Below are positions 51,681 through 60,310 of a stretch of DNA of 64,000 bases, one piece after another. Below the pieces are notes generated by a model, which made no database searches, was not told where the DNA came from, and saw only the letters and a list, made by a program, of their open reading frames with translations. Within the stretch, counting starts at the first letter, position 1, and each line of letters starts with the position of its first letter. Location: contig NZ_CP104558.1 of assembly GCF_025398035.1 (NCBI RefSeq), forward strand, positions 310,001 through 374,000, in the 5' to 3' direction. Origin of the DNA: Rossellomorea vietnamensis (lineage in GTDB: Bacteria > Bacillota > Bacilli > Bacillales > Bacillaceae_B). The position numbers and the translations under genes were made by a program.

Positions 51681-51695
51681 AAGAAAGCGCTTTTT
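51681..51695 (+). promoter_or_regulatory. Weak cre-like site upstream of the acyl-CoA ligase gene
   Basis: AAGAAAGCGCTTTTT, two mismatches to WTGNAANCGNWNNCW, about 140 bp upstream of the start codon. Fatty-acid degradation genes are often CcpA-controlled. Confidence 0.35.
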
Positions 51696-51832
51696 GTCTT
51701 ATGAGACCAAAGAGGAATTGTTGAATTTTGTCGACAGTGTGATACCGGACTATTTAACCTATATTAGAGGTATGAGGTAATTAGTTTGAAAATTTAAATT
51801 TTTGTGATAATATACACGCATAAGGAACTGAA

Positions 51833-53545
51833 ATGTCACCTCTTGAATCACTTACGGAAGGTTCCTATTTATACAGGGTCATACCAAAGGGGGAATATCA
51901 TTTGTCAGAGATTTTACACACTACAGTAGGGGATCTTCTCGAAGAAAAAGCACGCATTCAGCCGGACATTGAAGCGGTCGTCTATGCTGACAGAGGGTTA
52001 AGATGGTCCTATCATGAATTTAACCAATTATGCAGACAGGCCGCAAAAGGCTTTATGAAACTTGGCATCAATAAAGGGGATCATATCGCCATTTGGGCAT
52101 CAAACACACCTGAATGGTTAGTGAGCCAGTTCTCCACGGGTAAAATGGGTGCCGTACTGGTCACAGTGAACACAAACTATCGAAGTGCTGAATTAGAATA
52201 TTTACTAAGACAATCAGACAGTCAGACGATTATTTTGATGGAAGAATTCAGAGGTGCGTCATATATTGATATGCTCTATGAAATCTGTCCGGAATTGAAA
52301 TCTTCTGAGCCTGGAGAACTAAAAAGTGCCAAACTGCCTTTCTTGAAAAATGTGATTGTTCTAGGGGATAATTCCTATCCGGGTACATATAGCTGGGAGG
52401 ACATTATGGAGAAAGGGAAGGAAGTGGAAGAGAATGATCTTGACGAAAGACTTTCCAGCCTATCCCCTCATGATGTCATCAATATGCAATATACGTCAGG
52501 GACGACAGGGTTTCCGAAAGGGGTCATGCTCACTCATTCCAATATCGTAAATAACGGGTATAATATCGCCGGATGCATGAGACTCGGCAATGAAGATCGT
52601 TTGTGCATTCCAGTTCCATTCTTTCATTGCTTCGGGTGCGTGCTGGGGGTCCTTGCTTGTGTTTCTGTAGGAGCCACAATGGTCCCCTTACAGGAATTCG
52701 ATCCCCGTCTGGTCTTGAAAACGGTCCAGGATGAAAAGTGCACAGGCCTTCATGGAGTTCCTACCATGTTCATTTCCGAGTTGAATCTCCCGGATTTCGA
52801 TCAATATGACCTATCCCATCTTCGCACAGGTATCATGGCAGGCAGTAATTGTCCGATTGAAGTGATGAAAGGTGTCATGGACAAAATGGGAGCAGATGAG
52901 ATTACGATTGCCTATGGGCAGACAGAGTCATCTCCCGTGATCACCCAGACACGTACCCATGATCCGATTGAATTAAAGGTCGAAACCGTTGGGAAATCAC
53001 TGCCTAATGTCGAAGTGAAAATTGTGGAGCCCGGTTCAAATCGGGAAATCCCTTGTGGAGTCCAGGGAGAATTGTGTACCCGTGGATACCATGTCATGAA
53101 AGGGTACTATAAGAATGAAGAAGCGACAAGGCTTGCCATTGACGATGAAGGATGGCTTCATACGGGTGATTTAGCCGTCATGGATGAACATGGTTATTGC
53201 AGGATTACAGGTAGATTAAAAGATATGATCATTCGAGGTGGTGAGAATATTTATCCGAGAGAGATTGAAGAATTTCTTTATTCCCATCCTAAGGTCTTGG
53301 ATGTACAGGTCATTGGGATTCCAGATGAGGTTTATGGTGAAGAGGTCATGGCCTGGATCATATTGAAGGAAGGACAAACTGCGACCTCTGAAGAGATCAG
53401 GGAGTATTGCACCGGAAAGATTTCACGGCATAAAATCCCAAGATATATCGAATTTACTGATGCTTACCCGATGACTGCTTCCGGAAAAATCCAAAAGTTC
53501 CGATTAAGGGAGCAGGCAAAGCAAACCGCCATCCCAAAAAAGTAA
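51833..53545 (+). CDS. Acyl-CoA synthetase (AMP-forming; YngI-like)
   Basis: 570-residue adenylate-forming enzyme that activates a fatty acid with ATP and couples it to CoA. Signature motifs in order: MQYTSGTTGFPKGVMLTHSN (P-loop), YGQTESSPV (motif II), WLHTGDLAVMDEHGY (motif III), GRLKDMIIRGGENIYPREIE (hinge) and catalytic Lys in ASGKIQKF. It most resembles medium/long-chain fatty acyl-CoA ligases such as B. subtilis YngI; chain length is not determined. The ATG follows AAGGAACTGAA. Single gene, ended by a terminator. Confidence 0.9.
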   Translation: MSPLESLTEGSYLYRVIPKGEYHLSEILHTTVGDLLEEKARIQPDIEAVVYADRGLRWSYHEFNQLCRQAAKGFMKLGINKGDHIAIWASNTPEWLVSQFSTGKMGAVLVTVNTNYRSAELEYLLRQSDSQTIILMEEFRGASYIDMLYEICPELKSSEPGELKSAKLPFLKNVIVLGDNSYPGTYSWEDIMEKGKEVEENDLDERLSSLSPHDVINMQYTSGTTGFPKGVMLTHSNIVNNGYNIAGCMRLGNEDRLCIPVPFFHCFGCVLGVLACVSVGATMVPLQEFDPRLVLKTVQDEKCTGLHGVPTMFISELNLPDFDQYDLSHLRTGIMAGSNCPIEVMKGVMDKMGADEITIAYGQTESSPVITQTRTHDPIELKVETVGKSLPNVEVKIVEPGSNREIPCGVQGELCTRGYHVMKGYYKNEEATRLAIDDEGWLHTGDLAVMDEHGYCRITGRLKDMIIRGGENIYPREIEEFLYSHPKVLDVQVIGIPDEVYGEEVMAWIILKEGQTATSEEIREYCTGKISRHKIPRYIEFTDAYPMTASGKIQKFRLREQAKQTAIPKK

Positions 53546-53553
53546 ATGAAAAA

Positions 53554-53568
53554 TTGAAAGCGTTTCCT
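53554..53568 (+). promoter_or_regulatory. cre-like site in the 3' region of the acyl-CoA ligase
   Basis: TTGAAAGCGTTTCCT matches WTGNAANCGNWNNCW fully. It lies 9 bp after the stop codon, before the terminator. It might regulate a following gene or be a roadblock. Confidence 0.45.
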
Positions 53569-53571
53569 CTT

Positions 53572-53612
53572 AAAGGACATCTCTACCGTTATGGTGGAAA
53601 TGTCCTTTTTTA
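53572..53612 (+). terminator. Terminator of the acyl-CoA ligase gene
   Basis: AAAGGACAT..ACC-GTTAT-GGT..ATGTCCTTT followed by TTTTA. Confidence 0.82.
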
Positions 53613-53734
53613 TGATTATTTGTATAATGAAAGCAGAGGATACTGAAATTTCAAAGGTCATTTGATAAAATATAAGAAAGCCAGTTTAGTTGATTAACTG
53701 TAATGAAGTTATGTTAACAAGAGAAAGGGGTAAT

Positions 53735-54613
53735 ATGGTGTACGTTTTTGTCTATGGTACGTTAAGAAGACACGAAAGTAATCACTCCTTATTAAAGGAT
53801 GCTTCATTGGTCAGGGAACAAGCCTGGGTAGAAGGAATACTGTATGAAACGAATAAAGGTTATCCAGCCCTGAAAGAAGGCAATGGAACAGCCTATGGCG
53901 AAATATATAAGATCGACTCCGACATCTTATTGAAGATCGATGAGCTTGAGGATTTTCTGGAAGATCGTGCAGAGAACCTATTTACCCGCAAACTTAAAGA
54001 AGTGGGAACAGACACCGGAACCCGGGAAGCGTTTGTCTATTATTCCGAAGACAAAGCATTATTTCAAGCAGAAATTCCCTCTGGAGATTGGAAGGTGCAT
54101 CAATTTCTTAAGAGAAAACCAGAAAGTACACTTTATTTCGCATACGGATCCTGTATGGATGATGATCGATTTAAGAAAGCACGGGTGGACCACCATTTCA
54201 AGGATTGCCTTGGATCGGGTGTGTTGGAAGGATATACGATGAAGTATCTCTTTCAGGTACATGATGGAGGCCGTGGAGATATCATTGAAGATGGAGGGAC
54301 GATGGAAGGGGTTGTATATGATATTCCCAAAGAGGCTGTAGAGTACCTGTTTACAAGGGAGGGGGTCACTCCGGGTTGGTACAGGGCGGCTTTCATCGAC
54401 ATACTGATAAACGGTAAAACGTATGAGGATGTACTGACCTTTATCGTAAAGGTGAAATACGATGAAACATGTCCTCCCGATCATTACGCCAGGGAAATCC
54501 TCAGGGGAAGCCTTCCACATGTAAGTCGGTCTTATCATGAAAAACTACAAAAACAGTTATTGGAAATAGGTATGACGAAAGATCAAGTGAAGAACCTCCT
54601 GGAGTCGATTTAA
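53735..54613 (+). CDS. ykqA: Double gamma-glutamylcyclotransferase-like protein (YkqA)
   Basis: 292-residue protein made of two GGCT/AIG2-like domains. The first (1-115) has VYVFVYGTLRRHESNH, and the second (about 140-270) has LYFAYGSCMDDDRFKK. The YGS/YGTL loop binds the gamma-glutamyl group in true cyclotransferases. B. subtilis YkqA shares this arrangement; its substrate is unknown. AAAGGGGTAAT precedes ATG 53735, so the upstream in-frame start at 53690 is rejected. Confidence 0.85.
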   Translation: MVYVFVYGTLRRHESNHSLLKDASLVREQAWVEGILYETNKGYPALKEGNGTAYGEIYKIDSDILLKIDELEDFLEDRAENLFTRKLKEVGTDTGTREAFVYYSEDKALFQAEIPSGDWKVHQFLKRKPESTLYFAYGSCMDDDRFKKARVDHHFKDCLGSGVLEGYTMKYLFQVHDGGRGDIIEDGGTMEGVVYDIPKEAVEYLFTREGVTPGWYRAAFIDILINGKTYEDVLTFIVKVKYDETCPPDHYAREILRGSLPHVSRSYHEKLQKQLLEIGMTKDQVKNLLESI

Positions 54614-54730
54614 AGGTCGGGACGCTTCATGAATCAGAAGTGGTTTTCATCTTAAGCTGCTAGGGTATTTAATAAGTACAGCTAGGTCCGTGGGGAAACA
54701 CAGATTGCTTTGTGTGAAAAGAGGTGTGTG

Positions 54731-55357
54731 ATGGACTTTTTACTTCAATTGGTTGATCAATTTGGTTATATTGCCATGTTCCTATTCAGTTGGGTCGTTT
54801 TTGTAGGTTTACCGGTACCAAACGAACTGGCTGCCGCATTAGCCGGGTATCTTTCTGAATGGAGACATTTTAATCCGTACACCTCTTTTTTCTTTATGTA
54901 TAGTGGATTAGTCTCTTATGGAATTTTTGCCTTCATGAATGGACGATATTTTGGCACTAAGCTAACATCCCGGATGAGGAATGGGAACAGATCCAAAAAG
55001 CTCATTGAAAACGGAGAAGCCTGGCTGAACAAATTTGGTCCATTGGCCATTTCATTCAGCTATTTTATACCCGGTATCAGGTTAGTCATGCCATATATTG
55101 CAGGGACAACAAGAGGGATCACCTTCATGAAGTATCTTCTTTATGCCCTTCCATCAGCTTTCGTATGGGGAATCGTCTATTTTCAGATTGGACGGTACTT
55201 CCCTAAGAGCTTTCAGGTGCTGTTAGAGGAAATAAGCCTAAAAGCAGGGATCATTTTTGTCATTCTTTTTGTTACACTGATTATTTACGGACTCTTCCTC
55301 ACTATGAAAAAAAGCAACAGTACAGCAAAGTGGAAAAAAGTAAGGTATCGGAAATAA
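54731..55357 (+). CDS. DedA family membrane protein
   Basis: 208-residue integral membrane protein of the DedA/SNARE-associated (VTT) family with about five helices and amphipathic re-entrant segments. Conserved motifs: PVPNELAAALAGYLS, FGPLAISFSYFIPGIRLVMPYIAG (F-x-R-x-x-P-x-x-R-region equivalent) and G-rich helix ends. Some DedA proteins are undecaprenyl-phosphate or lipid flippases; the role here is unknown. AGAGGTGTGTG precedes the ATG at 54731. Confidence 0.88.
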   Translation: MDFLLQLVDQFGYIAMFLFSWVVFVGLPVPNELAAALAGYLSEWRHFNPYTSFFFMYSGLVSYGIFAFMNGRYFGTKLTSRMRNGNRSKKLIENGEAWLNKFGPLAISFSYFIPGIRLVMPYIAGTTRGITFMKYLLYALPSAFVWGIVYFQIGRYFPKSFQVLLEEISLKAGIIFVILFVTLIIYGLFLTMKKSNSTAKWKKVRYRK

Positions 55358-55387
55358 TAAAAGACTGATGGAGGTATTGTCATCAGC
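55357..55387 (-). terminator. Terminator of the 109-aa gene
   Basis: Minus-strand CTGATG / CATCAG short hairpin followed by TCTTTTATTATTT, at the stop codon. Confidence 0.5.
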
Positions 55388-55712
55388 CCTGTTCATCTAT
55401 CATGATCGTGAAATACTTTCCAAATATCCCTATCGCTTTAACCGTGGTTCTGGAACCGTTCTCATCCTCATAGATTTTGCCGATTGTGTTAAACAGCAAG
55501 TACCCATTCTTAATATTTGATCCCGTTTCAATCAGGGTCGTATAGGAATTCCCCTCCATTTTTTTGGTGCAGGTTATGGAAGCGTGGCATTCGATATCGT
55601 ATTCATTTAATAGCCAAGAGTAAAACTGTTCTTCATTCGGCCGGTGCGTGCTCATATAAAATAGCAGAAGGATGGAGAAAATCATCCCTATTCTGATTAA
55701 TCCTTTTTTCAC
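55383..55712 (-). CDS. Membrane-anchored protein, unknown (109 aa)
   Basis: 109 residues: an N-terminal hydrophobic segment (RIGMIFSILLLFYMS) serving as an anchor or signal, then a soluble domain with two Cys (IECHASITCTKK) that could form an extracellular disulphide, and a beta-rich C-terminus. GTG start. No family recognised. Confidence 0.6.
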   Translation of the reverse strand: MKKGLIRIGMIFSILLLFYMSTHRPNEEQFYSWLLNEYDIECHASITCTKKMEGNSYTTLIETGSNIKNGYLLFNTIGKIYEDENGSRTTVKAIGIFGKYFTIMIDEQG

Positions 55713-55921
55713 GAATATCGAACCTCTCCCAATATGTTATCTCCTATAATATACCATATAAAAATTGTCCGATGTGTCAAAATCCTTAAAAAGTCGACAA
55801 AAAACTTTATAATGAGCGCTTGATATCGGTTCAGCCGAATTCCGGCTTAGATAGTAGTTGAACTAATGAGCCTGTAAGAATATACTAGTAGCATAGTTCC
55901 ATTGAAAAGGAGGTTATCGAC

Positions 55922-56125
55922 ATGATCCATAAAACTTGGACGGAGAATCATTCAAATAAAAAAATAAAGTGTGTACATACGGACGCAAAGAAATACACAG
56001 TTGCGAATGTCCTTACAGTTGGAAAAGAATATGAAGTGAAAAACGAATCAGAAGAATACTACTTCGTCATAGATGAAAGTGGCAAAATGGGAGGATTCTA
56101 CAAAGAATACTTCGAAGAGGTCTAA
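55922..56125 (+). CDS. DUF6501-like small protein
   Basis: 67-residue soluble protein starting MIHKTWTENHSNKKIKCVHT, a beta-barrel-like fold with conserved GKEYEVKNESEEYYFVIDESGKMGGFY (seen in parts). I associate this with the small DUF6501 family of Bacillaceae, function unknown. AAGGAGGTTATCGAC before the ATG is strong. A terminator follows. Confidence 0.7.
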   Translation: MIHKTWTENHSNKKIKCVHTDAKKYTVANVLTVGKEYEVKNESEEYYFVIDESGKMGGFYKEYFEEV

Positions 56126-56135
56126 ACCATCCTCC

Positions 56136-56174
56136 AGCTGATTTTTTCCTGAACGGAAGAAATCAGCTTTTTTC
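56136..56174 (+). terminator. Terminator of the DUF6501-like gene
   Basis: AGCTGATTT-TTTCC-TGAAC-GGAAGA-AATCAGCT followed by TTTTTC. Confidence 0.88.
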
Positions 56175-56229
56175 ATGTAAATTTATCGTTCAACGTGCTT
56201 GAAAATCGGGATGGATGGGGAGACGAGAA

Positions 56230-57135
56230 ATGAAGAAATCTTTTAGTAAACGGGTGGTTACTCTACAGGACATGTCATCACTGAAAGAATTATTTATGAA
56301 CTATGAACTGAAGGCATTTGGAGAAAGGCAAACGAGCGAAGAAGAAATACAAGAGATGGTGGGATCGATTCCGGAAACGGATCGCATAGGTCTTTGGCAT
56401 AATGGGGAATTGGCTGCCCTCTCCATTTTGACTGAAAAAGATCATCGCCTCCCCTCTTTAATTCTTGCTAACCCAAATGAACATATGGATCACTATATAA
56501 AAGAGATGGTAAAAGAATTACTATCATCCGCTAGAACCCGGAAAATGATGAAAGGTGAAAACAAAACGATCATCTTATCCGCAAATCTTGAAGTAGAGAA
56601 AAAGACTCTCGAACAATGTGGGTTTACGGCAACCCGCTTCTGGTTTCAGATGAAAAAGGATCTTGAAGATTTGACGAATACCTCCATTCCTTCTTCTTAT
56701 CAGATAACAAGTTTCAATCCCGATACTGAAGCTCATTGTCTTCATGAACTGTTCGAAGAGGTTTTTTCGGACCATTTTGATTATCACCCGACTGAATTGG
56801 AAGAATTCAAGAAGCGTTTTCTTCGCCCTACTTTCGATCCTACTCTTTGGTACCTATTGAAAGAAGGTGACAATCTCATAGGATTTATACTTTGTACTGT
56901 CAATGAAGAGACCAGGATGGGGGAAGTTTCTCATCTGGGAATTCAGAGAAGCTTGCGTCGCAGGGGACTTGCCCATCATTTACTTCATTACGCATTTCAC
57001 CAGCTGAAAGAACGCGGGATGAAAACAGCAGCCCTATCCGTAGACAGCGACAGCTACACCGATGCCACAATTGTCTATCAAAAAGCCGGTATGTATGTCT
57101 ATAGGGGATTCACCCGATATGATCTGAACATATAA
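56230..57135 (+). CDS. Two-domain GNAT N-acetyltransferase
   Basis: 301-residue protein with two GNAT domains. The C-terminal one has GEVSHLGIQRSLRRRGLAHHLLHYAF (acetyl-CoA loop R-R-x-G-L-A) and SVDSDSYTDATIVYQKAGM, like mycothiol-synthase-type acetyltransferases. The N-terminal one is degenerate. The substrate is unknown. ATG 56230 follows GGGGAGACGAGAA; the longer ORF starts 15 nt earlier. Confidence 0.82.
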   Translation: MKKSFSKRVVTLQDMSSLKELFMNYELKAFGERQTSEEEIQEMVGSIPETDRIGLWHNGELAALSILTEKDHRLPSLILANPNEHMDHYIKEMVKELLSSARTRKMMKGENKTIILSANLEVEKKTLEQCGFTATRFWFQMKKDLEDLTNTSIPSSYQITSFNPDTEAHCLHELFEEVFSDHFDYHPTELEEFKKRFLRPTFDPTLWYLLKEGDNLIGFILCTVNEETRMGEVSHLGIQRSLRRRGLAHHLLHYAFHQLKERGMKTAALSVDSDSYTDATIVYQKAGMYVYRGFTRYDLNI

Positions 57136-57210
57136 AAGTTTACCACACCCGGAAAAGGGTGTTTTTTTCTTGATCTGCAGAAATAATAAATGTGTGCAGA
57201 CCCTTTGCAG

Positions 57211-57224
57211 TGTAAGCGCTATTA
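57211..57224 (+). promoter_or_regulatory. cre-like palindrome before the MoxR/VWA operon
   Basis: TGTAAGCGCTATTA is part of the palindrome TGTAA-GCGCTA-TTACA (57211-57226). It fits the cre consensus with two mismatches and lies 44 bp before the ATPase start. Confidence 0.35.
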
Positions 57225-57267
57225 CATGTAGAATAACTAGTATGTGAATTGGAAAGGATGTCAAAGC

Positions 57268-58149
57268 ATGAATTTAGAAAGACGACTACCGGAATCGGTC
57301 ACTCGTATAATACATGAAAGAAAACAAGCATTTGCTGGTACTGAGAACCACTCATTGATCGGCGAAGGGGGATATACGGCAAGTGAAGATTATATCATCG
57401 AGGACAGCATCATCTCACTTTCCCTGGGGAAAAATCTTCTCCTTAAAGGACCTACGGGGTCTGGGAAAACAAAGCTGTCTGACACATTATCATCGATATT
57501 CTCTCAGCCGATGCACAGTATCAACTGCTCTGTTGATCTCGATGCAGAAGCATTATTAGGATATAAAACGATCAGCGAAAGGGATGGGAAAAATACCATC
57601 GATTTCATTGAAGGGCCTGTGATCCAAGCAATGAAAAATGGTCACCTGCTCTATATCGACGAAATCAATATGGCCAAACCTGAAACATTGCCGATTTTAA
57701 ACGGTGTGTTGGACTATAGAAGAAGTATTACGAATCCATTTACAGGTGAAGTCGTGAAAGCTGCTCCCTCATTTGGTGTTGTAGCCGCTATCAATGAAGG
57801 GTATGTAGGTACGGTTCCGTTAAATGAGGCACTGAAAAATCGCTTTGTTGTCATAGACGTACCTTATATTGAAGGAGAAACGCTGAAGAGTGTCATTGAA
57901 AGTCAGAGTAAGCTTGCGGATGACAAACTCATCTCCCAATTTGTAAATTTGTCTTCGGATTTATTGATCCAGGTGAAAAATGGACAAATTTCAGAAGAAG
58001 CAGCATCGATCCGTGCTCTCCTTGATGCCTGTGACTTAGCTCTGTATCTCCCTGCCAAACGTGCGATACAGAGGGGAATTGTTGATAAGCTTGAAGATGA
58101 ACGTGAGAAAGCGGCTATTATGAATATAGCAGAAACCTTATTTGAATGA
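57268..58149 (+). CDS. yojN: MoxR/NorQ-type AAA ATPase (YojN)
   Basis: 293-residue AAA+ ATPase of the NorQ/MoxR group. Walker A GPTGSGKT is at 61-68, Walker [11 protein letters not shown] has DE at 131-132, and sensor-type [23 protein letters not shown] (arginine finger region) follows. Such ATPases act with a VWA protein to insert metals or remodel a target, for example NorQ/NorD for nitric oxide reductase and CbbQ/CbbO for Rubisco. The target here is unknown. It overlaps the partner's ribosome site, with the next start 10 nt after its stop. Confidence 0.85.
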   Translation: MNLERRLPESVTRIIHERKQAFAGTENHSLIGEGGYTASEDYIIEDSIISLSLGKNLLLKGPTGSGKTKLSDTLSSIFSQPMHSINCSVDLDAEALLGYKTISERDGKNTIDFIEGPVIQAMKNGHLLYIDEINMAKPETLPILNGVLDYRRSITNPFTGEVVKAAPSFGVVAAINEGYVGTVPLNEALKNRFVVIDVPYIEGETLKSVIESQSKLADDKLISQFVNLSSDLLIQVKNGQISEEAASIRALLDACDLALYLPAKRAIQRGIVDKLEDEREKAAIMNIAETLFE

Positions 58150-58159
58150 GGGATTTGTA

Positions 58160-60079
58160 ATGCACCGATTTATTCAATTTAATGATGAAAATATTGATTC
58201 ATTTTTAGTGATGGAAATGGCTGATCTTACAAAGACACTGTCTAAGAATGGGGATATGAACCTGAAATATGGTCCATTTTCTTATTTGGACTATAAAGAG
58301 GAAACGGTCTATGTCAGTCATTTCTGGGATCATCGAAAAAGAGATGATGAAGTCCATGGGTTGAAAAGTGATATCTACTTGAGGACTATCGGTAACCTCC
58401 ATGAAACGGTGAAAGAAGATGTCATAAAATACATTGAAAAAGTAAAAAACACTTCTGTCCCACGATTTGCAAAGCAATTATTTGTCATCGGGGAAGAGAT
58501 ACGATTAGAGGAAATTTGTAAATCCAAACGCCCGGGCACCAAGAAATCATTTGACACGAGAAGAACATTATACCGTCAGCACTTTGAAGCCCAGCTTAAA
58601 GTGAATTTGACGAAAAGCGTGTTTACAGATGCTCTGTTCAATTCGGTTTACCTTCTTCTTCACGCTCAATCCCCGTTGGAACAACCGGTGAAGATCAATG
58701 AGGATATCGACCTGGCCATGCCGTTTATCCATGGCCAGATTACCCGGTTTTATGAGACCCGTCAGACGAAGGATGTCGTGAGGGTAGCTTTGGAGATTGT
58801 AGAGGTTGTGGATGAAATTGTTCAGAAAGATATGTTGAATGAATACTTCCATCTGCCTGAGGACGTCTATGAGATAGAAGAAACGTCCGGTGAAACATTT
58901 GAGGATTTAAAAAGGAAAGACCCTCTGGAGAATCAGGATGTACTGGAAGAAGAAAGTACAGGGGAAGAAGAAATCCTGGATGAAGAATTCCGTACATGGC
59001 ACAGGGAAACAAGTGACAAAGGGGAATCATTCCTGCAGTTCGATCTGGATCAAGGTTCGCAATCCGACCTCATGGGAGAAGGTGTACGTGAAGGAGATGA
59101 TGCTGATCAGGCTTTGGCAATGGTTCAAGGGTCTATGCAGGAGACAGAACGGGAGCAGTACCATGATGTGAAAGCCGAGGAGCAGGAGAGGGAAGAGTCA
59201 GGAGGGGGAGAAAGTGAGTATGGAAAGGACAATCGCTTCGCCATACCTCACTTTCTTACCCCGTCTGTTCCCACTTCTGAAGAAAAGCTAAAGTATATTC
59301 AGAACAAAACAATGGTAGCTCCGTTTCAAAAAAAGCTTCAGAAGATGATTGAGAAAACACTGGAACATAAGCGTATACAGCCGCGCAGCGATCTGCATTT
59401 CGGCAGATTGAATAACAAGTTATTACGGTTCATAACAGACGATAATCCAAGACTTTTTTACAAAAAGCAGAATCCTTCCTCAGAGATAGACGCAGTGTTT
59501 TCTCTATTGGTCGATTGTTCAGGCTCCATGTATGACAAAATGGATCAGACGAAGCTTGGTATCACGTTGTTTCATGAATCGTTAAAATCAGTCAGGGTCC
59601 CACATGAAGTCGTCGGATTCTGGGAAGATACGAATCGCGCGTCCAAGACAAGTCAGCCGAATTACTTAAATCCTGTGCTCGATTTCTATACTTCACTGAA
59701 CCCGGGCAGTGGTTCTGAAATCATGCAGCTGCAGCCGGAAGAGGACAATCGGGATGGTTTTGCGATTCGTCTGATGACAGAAAGAATTCTGATGCGGAAT
59801 GAAAAACAAAAATTCCTTCTTGTTTTTTCAGATGGTGAGCCTGCAGCCATGGAGTACGAACAAAATGGTATTGTCGATACACACGAGGCGGTTTTGGATG
59901 CAAGGAAAAAAGGAATCGAAGTCATCAACGTATTTTTATCAAACGGTGAAATCGATGAATCTCAAAGAAAAACCATCCAAAATATTTACGGGAATTACAG
60001 CATCCTTGTTTCAGATGTGGAAGAACTCCCGGAAGTATTATTTCCTTTACTCAGAAAGCTCCTATATAAGAGTATTTAA
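58160..60079 (+). CDS. yojO: VWA-domain partner protein (YojO, NorD/CobT-like)
   Basis: 639-residue protein with a C-terminal von Willebrand A domain. The MIDAS motif DCSGSM begins at Asp452, with later VFSDGEP. The N-terminal 300 residues are helical, and the middle is extremely acidic (EEESTGEEEILDEEFRTW), as in CobT/NorD proteins. It would bind Mg2+ and a protein target and be driven by YojN. Length agrees with B. subtilis YojO. ATG 58160 follows GAGGG. A terminator follows the stop by 5 nt. Confidence 0.85.
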   Translation: MHRFIQFNDENIDSFLVMEMADLTKTLSKNGDMNLKYGPFSYLDYKEETVYVSHFWDHRKRDDEVHGLKSDIYLRTIGNLHETVKEDVIKYIEKVKNTSVPRFAKQLFVIGEEIRLEEICKSKRPGTKKSFDTRRTLYRQHFEAQLKVNLTKSVFTDALFNSVYLLLHAQSPLEQPVKINEDIDLAMPFIHGQITRFYETRQTKDVVRVALEIVEVVDEIVQKDMLNEYFHLPEDVYEIEETSGETFEDLKRKDPLENQDVLEEESTGEEEILDEEFRTWHRETSDKGESFLQFDLDQGSQSDLMGEGVREGDDADQALAMVQGSMQETEREQYHDVKAEEQEREESGGGESEYGKDNRFAIPHFLTPSVPTSEEKLKYIQNKTMVAPFQKKLQKMIEKTLEHKRIQPRSDLHFGRLNNKLLRFITDDNPRLFYKKQNPSSEIDAVFSLLVDCSGSMYDKMDQTKLGITLFHESLKSVRVPHEVVGFWEDTNRASKTSQPNYLNPVLDFYTSLNPGSGSEIMQLQPEEDNRDGFAIRLMTERILMRNEKQKFLLVFSDGEPAAMEYEQNGIVDTHEAVLDARKKGIEVINVFLSNGEIDESQRKTIQNIYGNYSILVSDVEELPEVLFPLLRKLLYKSI

Positions 60080-60084
60080 ATGAT

Positions 60085-60125
60085 AAAATGACGACTACCA
60101 GGTTACGCTGTAGTCGTCATTTTTT
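60085..60125 (+). terminator. Terminator of yojN-yojO
   Basis: AAAATGACGACTAC / GTAGTCGTCATTTT, a perfect 14-bp stem, then TTG. Confidence 0.93.
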
Positions 60126-60310
60126 GCGTTTCCTTGTTATCCTTTTTCAATGTATGGAATGGATTTTAATCTCCAAGGAAATTTCTGTATACTAAAGAAA
60201 GATGAGTGTAGGTTCCTGTTAAGAATTGGTGGGAAGATGAGTGTTGGGTAGGTTAGTAAATAAACAAGATAGGGAAATGATAATAGTGTACAAGGGAGGG
60301 AGGAACTTAT

